A stretch of 64,000 nucleotides of DNA from Anaerolineae bacterium (lineage in GTDB: Bacteria; Chloroflexota; Anaerolineae; Caldilineales; Caldilineaceae): contig JAUIHI010000024.1 in NCBI GenBank assembly GCA_030432295.1, positions 43,023 through 107,022 on the forward strand, given 5' to 3'. Shown here piece by piece: positions 47,886-60,100 of this stretch. Numbering within the stretch: position 1 is the stretch's first letter; every line of letters starts with the position of its first letter. Made by a program: the position numbers and the translations under genes. The notes below the pieces were generated by a model, which worked only from the letters and a program-made list of their open reading frames with translations, was not told where the DNA came from and made no database searches.

Positions 47886-50800
47886 ATGTCAGCGCATCGT
47901 TCTGTTATCGGTCTGCTTGTTGTCAGTCTGTGCGTTGTCGTTATGTTCCTTTCTCTGGTTTGGGATGCGAGCGCCCAAATGCCCGATGGGCATGACCAGC
48001 CTCCTTCCCCGCCGATTGTCGAGCCGGTCCGTGGCCCTGGGTTGTCCAGACAAGCGATGCCTGTTGAGTTGGATGCGTCAACCGGCGATAGCAGTGTTCC
48101 TGTGGGCGAGCCTGGGCTAAGTTTCAGTTATGTGCGAACGTTTGGGGAAAGTGAGGTAGCCTACATCGCTGACGCCCAGTACCTGAATTTTCCGTATGGT
48201 ATCGGCACTGTTGGAAATTCTGTGTGGATCGGCGAGCAATGGGGCAACCGTCTGCTATCATACGACAGCGCGGGCGCTCTGCAGAAAGAATTCGGTCGCG
48301 CTCGCTTTCCAAATAGCTATGAGGACACATCTTTTTGGGAGATTGTGGATGTCACCCAGGACAGCGCGGGTAACATTTGGGTAGTGGATATGTCCTCGAA
48401 TCGCGTTGTTAAACTCAGTTCTTCGGGGAAGAAGCTGATTGAGTTGGGCGAGTGGTGGACCGAAGGCAGCAGCAACAGCCAGTTCATCGATCCAATTGGG
48501 GTGGCCTTTGATGCCAATGGCAACGTCTATGTGAGCGATGGGGCGCCTTTTTGGAGCCGAGATAGAGGTAATCACCGGATCCAGGTTTTCCGAAGTGATG
48601 GCAGTTATCTGACGACCATCGGACAGACTGGGGTGTGTGGTTCCAGCAACGATCAGCTATGTGGCCCGCGCCATATCGCTATCTTTGGCGCTCAACTCTA
48701 TGTGCCAGATGCAAACAACAACCGTGTACAAGTCTTCGACATCAGCAATCCCTTGTCGCCCAGCTTTGCGGCAACCATTGGTGGGCTGAACAATCCGTCG
48801 GGTGTAGCTGTGGACGCAACTTACATTTTTGTGGCGGACACAGACAATAACCAGGTCCAGGTATTCGACCGCAATACACGTAATCATGTCACTACGATTG
48901 GGACAGGTTGGGGGATCGATAATGATCAGTTCAAACGCCCAACGGACGTCGCCGTGGATGATGCGGGCTACCTATATGTGGCTGATTGGGTGAATAACCG
49001 TGTGCAGCGGTTTGTCAACTCTGGTAATAGCTGGAACTATGCGCGCACGTATGGTACGACCGGGATTCCCTATGTTACCGACGGGAATCATTTTAACAAT
49101 CCATCAGGGGTTGCTGTTGGCTATGACGGTAGTATCTACCTGACAGAGGACAGCGGGCATCGGCTTGTCAAATTGGACGCCAACGGAACGCTCCAATGGA
49201 CAGTGGGCGCTGCCGGTGTGAAGGGAGACTGGGACGACAGCAACGACCGGTTCAACAACCCGGACGACGTTGCCGTTGACAACAATGGGCGGGTCTATGT
49301 GGCTTCGCGCTGGCATGGACGGGTGCAGATTTACAATCCAGATGGATCTTTCCACGCCTCAGTCGAAAACTTGAATTGTCCTGGTGGTGTAACGATTGGG
49401 CCGAATGGATACCTCTATATAGCCAATACGTGTAACCACATCGTCAACATCTTCGATACGGCTCTTTCTCCGCTTGGAACATTGGGGGAAATTGGTGTCT
49501 CAGGCGTGGACAATGCACATTTCAATATGCCGGAGGATGTGGCGATTGATAGCAGTGGCAATATCTATGTCTCAGATCAACAGAACCATCGAGTGCAGGT
49601 CTATAGCCCCTTACGCGCCTATATTCGCACGTTAGGGATGACGGGTGTTCAGGGGGATGATTTTGGATACTTGGCCGGTCCGGATGAGCTTTTCATCGAC
49701 GCGGCAGATCGGCTCTATGTGGCTGATGCCTGGAACAATCGGGTGCAGGTCTTTGACAAAGGGGGCAAATACCTCACCACCATCGGGGGAAGTTGGGGAA
49801 GCCGTACGGGCCAGTTTCGTGGGCCGAGCGGTGTTGCCGTTGACAGGGCTGGCAATGTCTACGTAGCAGATTTGAGCAACCACCGTATCCAAAAGTTCGC
49901 CTCCGGTGTGTCGGGATGGGTGCAGGTAAATATCAATGGGTTTGGTGAACGGCAGAATAGTGACATCGAAGCGCTAATTGGCTGGAATGGACATCTCTAC
50001 GCGGGTACAGCCAATTGGGGTGGAAACGGCGCCCAGCTTTGGCGCACGAATGACAACATCACATGGACACCTGTGATCACTAATGGCTTTGGTTTCACGC
50101 GCACCGAAGGCATCAGTCATATGGCTGAATTTGGCGGGCAACTGTACGCCAGTACGTGGGCTGACCAGATTGTGGGCGGTCAGGTCTGGCGTAGCGCCGA
50201 TGGGACAAACTGGGTTCAGGTGGTGAGCCAGGGCTTTGGCGATCCGACCAATGGAGAAGTCACCCATATGGCCGTCTTCAGCGATACCCTCTACGCCTCT
50301 ACATGGAGCTATACAAGTACCCACGGCGCGGAGATTTGGCATTCCAGCACTGGCGACGCTGGGGATTGGACGCAGGTAGCTGCGAATGGTTTCGGCGATG
50401 CCGGAAACTATGGCGTCGTCACGATGAAAGAAGTCAACGGCTCTCTATATGCAGGAACGCGCAGTCGTCTCGACAACGGTGCCGACATCTGGCGCTATGA
50501 CGGCAGTGCCTGGACGCCTGTCATCACGGATGGATTTGGCTACACCACCACGTACGACATCTCAGCTTTGGAGGTCTTCGGTAGCTATCTATATGCAGGA
50601 ACCGGTCGTTACGATGGAAGCACCCAATCCTATCCCGGCGGTCATATCTGGCGCTGCGCCCAATCCTCCGGCTGTGACGAGGCTGCCAACTGGAGTTTAG
50701 TCATCGATAATGGCTTTGGGAATCCTGACAATGTAAATATCGAAGCCTTTGCTGTTCTTGAAGGGCAATTCTATGCAGTGGCCTATAACCATCTGAGTAC

Positions 50801-51014
50801 CGGTGTGGAAGTCTGGCGTACATCAGACGGAGCGAGCTGGGAACAAGTCGACGTCGCCGGTTTCGGCGACAGCAACAACTACGGGACCCACTGGGGCAAT
50901 AGCGTCGCGGTCCACAACGGACATCTCTATCTCGGTACCTACAACCCAGCCAATGGCGGAGAGGTCTGGCTCTTCCTGCACAACCGTACCTATTTGCCCG
51001 CTTTAGCGCGGTAG
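47886..51014 (+). CDS. Secreted NHL-repeat protein with a second GFG-repeat propeller (1042 aa)
   Basis: A signal peptide (LLVVSLCVVVMFLSLVWDASA, cleavage near residue 30) precedes 12 NHL repeats (about residues 85-675; units like NPSGVAVD...VYVADWVNNRVQRF), enough for two six-bladed propellers. From about 679 to 1030 there are seven repeats of about 50 aa marked by NGFG...LYAGT...GAEIWRS, probably a third propeller of seven blades. The chain ends RTYLPALAR. AAGGAG at 47872-47877 is eight bases before ATG 47886; ATG 47881 is in another frame and too close. Probably a surface or secreted binding protein. Confidence 0.85.
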   Translation: MSAHRSVIGLLVVSLCVVVMFLSLVWDASAQMPDGHDQPPSPPIVEPVRGPGLSRQAMPVELDASTGDSSVPVGEPGLSFSYVRTFGESEVAYIADAQYLNFPYGIGTVGNSVWIGEQWGNRLLSYDSAGALQKEFGRARFPNSYEDTSFWEIVDVTQDSAGNIWVVDMSSNRVVKLSSSGKKLIELGEWWTEGSSNSQFIDPIGVAFDANGNVYVSDGAPFWSRDRGNHRIQVFRSDGSYLTTIGQTGVCGSSNDQLCGPRHIAIFGAQLYVPDANNNRVQVFDISNPLSPSFAATIGGLNNPSGVAVDATYIFVADTDNNQVQVFDRNTRNHVTTIGTGWGIDNDQFKRPTDVAVDDAGYLYVADWVNNRVQRFVNSGNSWNYARTYGTTGIPYVTDGNHFNNPSGVAVGYDGSIYLTEDSGHRLVKLDANGTLQWTVGAAGVKGDWDDSNDRFNNPDDVAVDNNGRVYVASRWHGRVQIYNPDGSFHASVENLNCPGGVTIGPNGYLYIANTCNHIVNIFDTALSPLGTLGEIGVSGVDNAHFNMPEDVAIDSSGNIYVSDQQNHRVQVYSPLRAYIRTLGMTGVQGDDFGYLAGPDELFIDAADRLYVADAWNNRVQVFDKGGKYLTTIGGSWGSRTGQFRGPSGVAVDRAGNVYVADLSNHRIQKFASGVSGWVQVNINGFGERQNSDIEALIGWNGHLYAGTANWGGNGAQLWRTNDNITWTPVITNGFGFTRTEGISHMAEFGGQLYASTWADQIVGGQVWRSADGTNWVQVVSQGFGDPTNGEVTHMAVFSDTLYASTWSYTSTHGAEIWHSSTGDAGDWTQVAANGFGDAGNYGVVTMKEVNGSLYAGTRSRLDNGADIWRYDGSAWTPVITDGFGYTTTYDISALEVFGSYLYAGTGRYDGSTQSYPGGHIWRCAQSSGCDEAANWSLVIDNGFGNPDNVNIEAFAVLEGQFYAVAYNHLSTGVEVWRTSDGASWEQVDVAGFGDSNNYGTHWGNSVAVHNGHLYLGTYNPANGGEVWLFLHNRTYLPALAR

Positions 51015-51115
51015 AAGACGACCGGTTGCGCCAATCAGATCTGGTTTGAATGTAGGATCACCCTTGTTGAAACTGGTTTTCATCTGCAGTTTTGTCAAAG
51101 ACGGGAGACAGTATT

Positions 51116-54100
51116 ATGCGTCGGTTCATCTATCCTCTTATCTGTGCTGTTCTGATCTTTGGATCTCTGACGACAAGCGTGCGATCTGAAGAACTGGCGC
51201 CGCTCTCTCCCGTATTCCACCCAGGCGACGGTCTGTTACTGGCTTCAGCAGACCGTTGGAGTGTCGCTGAATCGGTTGATGGGCGCAGACCCGTCAACCG
51301 ATTCAACGGTTCTGCAATCGCCGATGGGCTGAACTCTGCAGGAGGCGAACCGGCCCTGGCTGTGAGTCGGCCAGCCGCGGATTCCAACGACACTATTGAG
51401 ATCCGTGCTATGCAAGCGCTGACCCAAGGGGTTGATCTCGCCGTGCAAAAGTCCTGGATCGGAGGCAAACCGCTTCCAGGGCAAGGATTAACCTACCAGA
51501 TCGATTACGCCAACCAGGGGAATCAGGCGGCGAATGAGGTCATCATCACTGACACGTTACCGCTGTCCACCTCGTTTTCGTATGTATACGCCCCGGGTTG
51601 GTCCTACAGTGTGTCCGGACAGACAGTGACCTTTACCCGCTCCTATCTGGGCAGTGGGTCATCTGGTTCATTGTCTCTTTCGCTCAGCCTCTCCAACACG
51701 CTGCAAGCGGGAGATCGGCTAACCAATACCGTAGAGATTGGCAGCACCGCTATCGACGTGGATGGCGGGAACAATCGTGCGATTCACACAATGCAGATTG
51801 CCCCTGCCGATCGCGATCTCTACATCGACAAAAGCCTCTATAGAGGAGTGGCAACGCCCGGACGGGAGATCACCTATCGACTGATCTACAGAAATTACGG
51901 CGCTGATGCGGCCAGCGATGTGGTGATAACCGACACACTGCCGGTGGGGATGAGCTATGTATCCGCTACAGGAAATTTCGCGCCCACTGTGAACGGCAAC
52001 CAGGTGATTTGGCGATTGGGTACTGTGGCTGGGCAGTCCAACAGTGGTTATTCAGGCAATCTTTATCTCACCGTTCGGCTGAGCGACACTCTGTCGGTGG
52101 GAACTCTGTTAGAGAATGCGGCTACGATTTTCACACCGGACCCGGAAAGTGGCCTCAATCCGAACGAGGACCGCTACACACTTACGGTGCAACCGTTCAC
52201 CCGAGATATGCGGGTGCAGAAGTGGGTGGAGAACGGCATTGTGCTGCCCGGCAACGATATTCGCTATGGGATATCCTACCAGAATCAAGGCAACAGCGCC
52301 GCCGAGAATGTGCTCATCACGGATACCCTTCCCCTTTCGGCCACCTTCCTGTCGGCCTCGGGCGCGTTCACGCCGACCCTGCAGGGGAATCGCCTCATCT
52401 GGCAATTGGGCACCGTTTCCGATACCTATACGAGCGGCTCGTATGGCTACCTTTACGTGACGGTCCATCTCTCGGAGAATCTGTCTGCCGGAGAACGCAT
52501 CACCAATACCGCAGAGATCGCCACAAGCAACCAGGAGACAGACTACAGCGATAATCGCTTTGTAGTGAGCAGCATTGTGCATCCCTTCACTCGGGATATG
52601 TACGTGGAGAAGTGGCTGAACAGCGGATCTCTCAGGCCGGGCAATGTGGTTCAGTATCGAATCTACTATCAGAACCAGGGCAACAGCGCCGCCGAAAAGG
52701 TGATCATCACTGACACCTTGCCCCTTTCGACCACCTTCCTGTCGGCGACGGGCGCATTTACGCCGACCCAGCAGGGCAATCGGCTCATCTGGCAGATGGG
52801 CACTGTGTCGGGAACAGGCACAAGTGGTTCATCCGGCTATCTCTACGCGACAGTTCGCCTCTCCGTGGATCTGCCTGTTGGCAGGATCATCACCAACACC
52901 GTCGAAATTGCCACGACCAGCCCCGAAACCGACTACGGCGATAATCGCTACGATTTGGGGATCGCTGTCCAGGAGACTACACCTGACTTATCTCTGAGCA
53001 AGTCACTGTTGGGTAGCCTGGCTGCAGGGTCTGAAATCACCTATCGACTCGATTACTATAACAGCAGATCATATATGCCGGCCAACCACACGGTTCTTAG
53101 CGATACTTTGCCGGCCGGTATGAGCTTCCGCCGAGCTAGCTGGTGGCTGCACAACAACAGCGCCAATGCTGTGCCGATTACGCCCACGATTTCTGGTCAG
53201 ACCCTCTCCTTTGCTCTGGGCACAATCCCTGGCTACTACGATAGCGGCAATTCTGGCTCGATCTATCTTACGGTCTACAACGATGTTGGCGTAAACCCTC
53301 CGGGCGTCTCGCTGACCAACCGCGCCCGCATCACCGCAGACAACGACGCCAATCCAGCCAATAACGCCAGCGAACAGACGGCTACGGTTGTCAATCCCAC
53401 CCGGGATCTCTATCTGACAACCTATCTGGCCGGCGGTGAGGCGGTGATAGGGGAAGAATATGTTTATGTAATTTCCTACCGCAATTACGGCAACGCTGCC
53501 CTGGAGAATGTGGTGCTGACTGACACTCTGCCAGCCCGAGTGACTTTTGTTGCCGCCGAGGATGACTCCGGCCGTCCCTTCCCACCCAATTCTGTGAGCG
53601 GTCAGACCCTGACCTGGAATCTGGGCAGCGTCCCTGGCAGCAACGTCTCCGGTTATGCCAAAACCATCTACGTTACTGTGCGGCTCTCTGGCTCGACACC
53701 CGTTGGAGCGACGTTGATCAATACGGTCGGCATCCGGGGCAGCCAGGCAGATGTGCCAAACAATTATCCAAACTTTGCCAGCACAACAGACATTGCCGAA
53801 GCTCCTGCTCACGATTTGCAGATCACCAAAAGCGTGTACAGCGTCGAGGACAACTATCTGCCTGGCACCTGGGTAAGCTGGCGGCTGCTCTACCGCAACG
53901 ACGGCAACGTGGAAGAGAGCGTTACCGTCACCGATAGCCTGCCTCTTTCTATGACCTACCACAGCGCTTACAGCGGCAACGATTCTTGCTGTTGGACACG
54001 CGTGGTCAGCGGTACGCAGGTTGTTTGGGCCAATCCCGCGCTGGCCGCGCACGCCAGCGGCTATCTCTACGTTTCCGGCGACCTCGATCCGGGCCTGTAT

Positions 54101-57100
54101 CGAACCGCTGTGCTCACCAACAGGGCGGCCATTGCGGCGCGCTCCATTGGCCTGGCAGACACCGCCGCCCACAGTGTCACCGTCCAGGGGCCTGCAATCC
54201 AGGTGACGCCGGCGCGCCTGGATTTGGGCGTAGCCTATCCCGGCTACCCGACCAATCACACCCTGCAGGTACGCAACACAGGACAGGGCACCCTGCAGGT
54301 CAGCAGTATCAGCGATGACTCGCCCCTGCTCTCTGTGACGCCGGGCAGCCTGAGCGTGCCCGCGGGACAGACGCGCCCCATCACCGTTACTTTTGCGCCT
54401 ACACAGACTGGTGGTTTTTCAGGCAGGATCACTTTAGTCTCCAATGACTATCTGACGCCCACCGTGATCGCCACAGTTACCGCTACTATCCTTGAGCCTC
54501 CAAGTATTGGCGTTAGCCCCAGTGCTATTACAGCATCTATTGCTGCAGGAACGACTCGCAATAGTTACATAACCATCAACAACACTGGTGCGAGCGATCT
54601 TATTTTTCAGATCTTGGGGGCAAGCGATAACCAATTAGGGCTAGAACGCATCCTCGACGACTTGGATGCCGGCCACGAAATCATCGTCGACAAGATTCCC
54701 AACCGTTACAACTTCTCAGACGGGGTGAACGGAACAGGAATCGGTGATGGCGGCGGCGATATGTACGACGGCGGCAACTATCTGAGTACCAATTTGGGTG
54801 GTAGCATTCTCTACTCTGATAACATAATTGCTTCCACGCCCTTTTTGGGTCCCAATGGTGTGTACTTCACCCGCAAATATCCGGGGCTGTTTGTGATGGC
54901 GGCGAATCTGGACGGTGTAGAGTTCTTCCAGGTCAATGGTAATCTGGGGGCCGATGGTAGTGGTAGCGCTGACGGCAGTGTACTCACGACAGAAGTCAAC
55001 GGCATTACCTACCATGGATTTGTCAAACGGGTTTACAGTGCTGGAGATCCGTCTGTCAATCATCTGATTATTATTCCCGAGAGCGCCACTGCCAGCCATG
55101 ACTTCTCATCGTACACGGATGATGATTACCATCGAGTATCCGGTCTATTGGGAATAGACCGTCTTTACTACCTTTTGTACGCTGGTAGTAGCGGTGTCTA
55201 TATCGACGATGTGGCTGCTCTTGCCATCATGGAAGCCTTTCTCGATACACTGGATCTACTGCCGCCTTGGCTCAATGCCAACCCACAGATTGGGCTGATG
55301 TCTGTGGGATCCTCACAGGAAGTGACAGTAACGCTCGATGCTTCCGACCTGATCAGCGGAACCTACGCCGCCGCCCTATCTATTCGGAGTAATGATCCTG
55401 CTACACCCCAGGTGACTATCCCTATCACCCTCTACGTAGGTGGCAATCCTGTGGCAGCCGTCGAACCTGATAGTCTCGAATTCGGTGATATCTTTGCCGG
55501 CGGCAACGGGGGATTGCCCTTTGAAGTACGCAACGACGGCACCAGCGACCTACTGGTCTTGGGTATTATTCCCAGTGACCCCGCCCTTTCCGTATCGGCA
55601 ACTGATTTCAATGTGCAGCCGCGCAGTAGCCGTCCTTTGACCCTGACCTACGCGCCCACCAGCACGGGTACTCTGAGTGCTACCGTCGCCATCACGACCA
55701 ACGACCCGGTCACGCCCACCCTGCTCCTGCGCGCGACGGGGCGCGCAGTGCCGCCGCCGGTGCTGAAGCTCCAGCCCAATATTATTGAGCGCACAATCGC
55801 TTCCAATGAGATTCAGACAGCAACGCTCACCATCTCCAATACGGGCGGCAGTGATTTGCAGTGGGTGATTGCTGGTACCTCCTACGTCACCGGAACTGGC
55901 GGTCTTGGCGGCGGCAGAGTGGGTATTGTGGGTGCTGCATCGGCGAATCTGAATGCTACACTCAACGGGGACAATCTGCTTGGGGATCGCTACACCTTCA
56001 CCAATCTGGGCGACAACTGGAGTTACACAACGATTCAGCCCTACGATATGCTGTTGGTGGCAGAAGGCGATTCTAGCCTCACAACATCTGAGGCTGATGC
56101 CCTGCTGCGGTTCTACGAGTCAGGTCGTTCCATCGTCCTGGGTATGGATGATGTAGACAGTCTGAGCAGCGCGATCCGGAGCACAATCTACACAATTTTC
56201 GGTGTGACCAACGCTCGTGATGGCGGCTTCAACCACGGCGCTCTTAGTAACCACCCTGTCGCTGCCGACATCATTTCCATAGATAACTTCTCCGATGGCG
56301 ATAATGACCACTTTGAAGAAAATGGCGCTGAATGGGTGGCGCGGGATAGCGACGGCAACAACTATGTGCTTGCCTATCAGGGTGCTGCCCGTACAGTAAT
56401 TTTGGGCGAGGTTCTCACCGCCTGGTACAGCGCCAGTCCCCAATTGGTGCGCAACGCCATTGAGTGGTCCGGCTTCCCTTGGTTGGAGGCGCAACCGCTC
56501 TCAGGTACGGTGGCATCCGGTGCGTCCGCGCAGATTTCCGTGACTTTGGACGCCAGGCGGCTGGTGAGCGACACGTACAGTGCGCAGATTTATCTCGCCA
56601 GCAACGATCCGGTGAGACCTCAGGTTAGCGTGCCTGTGACCCTCCACGTAACGGGTACACATGGGCCTGCTATCTTTCCTGAAGTGCTCGATTTTGGCAC
56701 AATCTTCGCCAGCCATCCTGTCAGTCTACCTCTCCAGGTGATCAACCGGGGCGCGGATGGCTATCGGGTGACAGCCATCACTGCCAGCGATCCCGCCTTT
56801 ACGGCCGCGCCGGGCAGTTTTGCGGTGACCGGCTACGGCTCCCGCCGTGTGGATGTGACCTTTGCCCCCACCGCGCAACTGGCACAGACAGCCACTCTGA
56901 CCATCCGCACCAATTCGACATTGACGCCGACTGTGACCGTGGCGCTGACGGGCACGGTTGTGCTTGCGCCCGCCATCCGGGTTTCGCCGGCGGCCCTAGC
57001 CGTGACCGAAGGCACCGGCGTCACAACCACGCGCACCCTGCTTGTAGAGAACCTGGATTCCGGCACACTTGATTTCGATCTGCGCGTGATCAACAGCGTC

Positions 57101-60100
57101 ATCTCTGTTGATCCTATTAGCGGCACGCTGGTGGGACAGGGACAGCAGCCCATCACCGTTACTTTTGACACAACGACACGCCAGCCCGGCTTCTACACAA
57201 GCCGCATCGACATCACTTCCAACGATCCGGTGACGCCTTCCATCTCTGTACCCGTAAGTCTCACCGTCTTCCTGCAGGCACCCGAGCTGCCGGTCAACCC
57301 CAATCCCCAGGACGGCCAGATCAATGTGCGGGTTGACCAGAGCCTGAGCTGGCGCGCCTCTCCCCACGCCACGTCCTACAATATCTCCCTGTGGGAGGAG
57401 GGGGATCCCAAACCGGCCACGCCTACCGTTGAAAATACAGGCCAGGCCAGCTACAATCCGCCGGGCAATCTGCCCACCGGCACAACCTTCCATTGGCAGG
57501 TGACGGCCCGCAATGTAGTAAGCGATACGACGAGCGCCGAATGGAGCTTTACCACCGAGACGTTGCCCGATGTGGCTGTGACCAGTGTGACCGCGCCGCC
57601 GGCCGGTTTCTCCGGTGCCTCCGCAGAGTTCAACTGGGTGGTGACAAACAGGGGTGATCGGGGCACCACAGCCTCGACCTGGTGGGAGAATGTCTATATC
57701 TCTTCCAGCCCCACCTTTGATGCCCAGACCGCCATCTACCTGGGCCAGGTGAGCAATGCCGCCTACCTGGGCACGGGTGAAAGCTATCAGCAGACCGCCG
57801 CTTTCAATTTGCCCCAGAGCATCAGCGGCGATTATTACGTCTTCGTGCGCACCGACATCTACAATTACATGCGTGAGTCCGATGAGAACAACACAGGACG
57901 CAGCGCGTCTACCTTTGATATCTCATTGACGCCGCCGCCGGACCTGCAGGTGACATCCCTGAGCGGGCCTGCCAACGCCTTCTCCGGGGATCCGGTCTCG
58001 GTCCGTTGGACGGTGAAGAACAGCGGCGGGGGCAGCACGCGCAGCAGCGTCTGGTACGACGCCATCTTCCTTTCCCAGGATATCACTTTCACACTTGACA
58101 GCGATGTCTTCCTGGCGAACGTTCCTCATAACGGTCAGTTGGCTGTCGGCGCAAGCTATACGGGAACCGCTACGGTCAATCTGCCCCAGGCCATCTTTGG
58201 CGACTATTACTTCTTCGTAGTGACTGACTACGGGAACGCCATCTTTGAGCACGTTCTGGAAAACAACAATACGGGCGGGCCCAGCGCTCCGGTCGCCATT
58301 ACCCTCAGCCCGCCGCCAGACCTGGAGGTGACCCGCCTGAGCGCGCCTGCCAATGCGGATGCGGGATCGGCCATTCAGATGGAGTGGGTGGTGACCAATA
58401 ACGGGGCCGGCGCGCCCTTTGAAGGCTATTGGCAGGACCGGATCTATCTCTCCACCTCCGCAACTTTCACTACCAGCGCCGTCACGGTTCTGGGTACCTT
58501 TGGGCAGTACGGAAGTCTGGCACCGGGCGACCGCTATACCCGCACCCAGAGTTTCACGCTGGCCAACGGCATCAGCGGCACTCACTACATCCACGTCTGG
58601 ACCGACTTTGCCAATCAGGTCTTTGAGTTCCAGTCCGACGACAACAACACCGCCAGCAGTAACCCCATGGCTGTGGTGCGCCTGCCATCCCCCGACCTGC
58701 AGGTGCAGCGAGTATACCCCGCCGGCGCAACCAACTACGCGCCCGGAAGCCCGGTCCAGTTGGGCTGGGTGGTCGTCAACGCCGCGGACCCGACGTCCAC
58801 CACGGCGTGGGTGGACCGCATCTACCTCTCCACCAGCCCAAGCTGGAACGGAAACGGTACCCAATTGGGCAGCTTTGAGCGGCCTCAATCCCTGGATGCT
58901 GGCGAACGCTACACCCAGACCCGCACGGTGTTGCTGCCGAGCAACCTGGGACCCGGCGTCTACTATCTCTATGTGATGGCTGACGCTGCTGACGCGATCT
59001 ACGAGCATAACGGCGAGGACAACAATGTGCGCCGGGGCAATAGCTTTGGCGGCGGTGCCGATAGCAACGGTCTGGCGATCACGCTGCCCCCGCCGGCCGA
59101 TCTGGCCTTGGGCAGGGTAAGTGCGCCTGCCTTCGCTGAGTCCGGTCGCCCCATTACCCTGACCTGGACAGTCAGCAACACGGGCAGCACGGCCACGGAT
59201 GCCACTTCCTGGCTTGACACGGCCTATTTGTCGGCGGACCGCGTGCTCAACACCGGCAGCGACACTCGCCTGGCTGACTGGACCCACTCCGGCAGGCTGA
59301 ACCCTGGGGCAGGCTATACGCGCAGCGAGAGCCTCGTCCTGCCCAACGGCATCCAGGGCGAATATACGCTCTTCCTGCTCACCGACAGCCAGAATGGCGT
59401 GACCGACGGCAACCGGGCCAACAACCAGCTCGCAGCCACACCGCCGATCAGCGTCACGCTCAGCACGACGCCGGACCTGGCGCCGGCAGCGGTGAATCCG
59501 GTCTCGGCTGGCGTGGCCGGCCAACCGGTCACCGTGACCTGGACGGTGCGCAACGGCGGCGCGGCCGCCAGCGGCGTCTGGTACGACACAATCTATTTCT
59601 CCACGGACCCGACGCCCGATGCGTCCGACACGCGGTTGACCAGTCAGATTCATACGGGGGGGCTGGTCAGCGGCGGCGTATACACCAAGAACGCCTCTGT
59701 CACGATTCCCAACAACGCCACCGGCGCCTACTATCTGCTGGTGCAGAGCGACAGCCGCAACGAAATCTACGAGCACAACGCGGAGCATAACAATGTGGCG
59801 GCTTGGCCCATCAATGTACAGGTGCCGCCGCCGTCGGACCTGGTGGTGACGTCGGTGACTGTGCCCGCCGACGCCAGACCGGGGGACCCGGTCACCATCG
59901 AATGGGTGGTGGCGAACCGGGGCGCTTCCGCGGTCAACGGCTATCTGTGCGACGCCGTCTTTATCTCGCCCGACACAACCTGGGACATCAACGACGCCAG
60001 GCTGGACAATACTTGTTACACCATCGACCTGGCCGCGGGCGGCATGCAGACGATGCGCATGCAGACAGTAGTGCCCGAAAAGGAGGCGCTGGCGGGACTG

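Noticed and set aside
53069..54259. Minus-strand open frame of 396 codons
   Set aside because: It is antisense to the DUF11 repeats of the giant gene; no start signal or domain.
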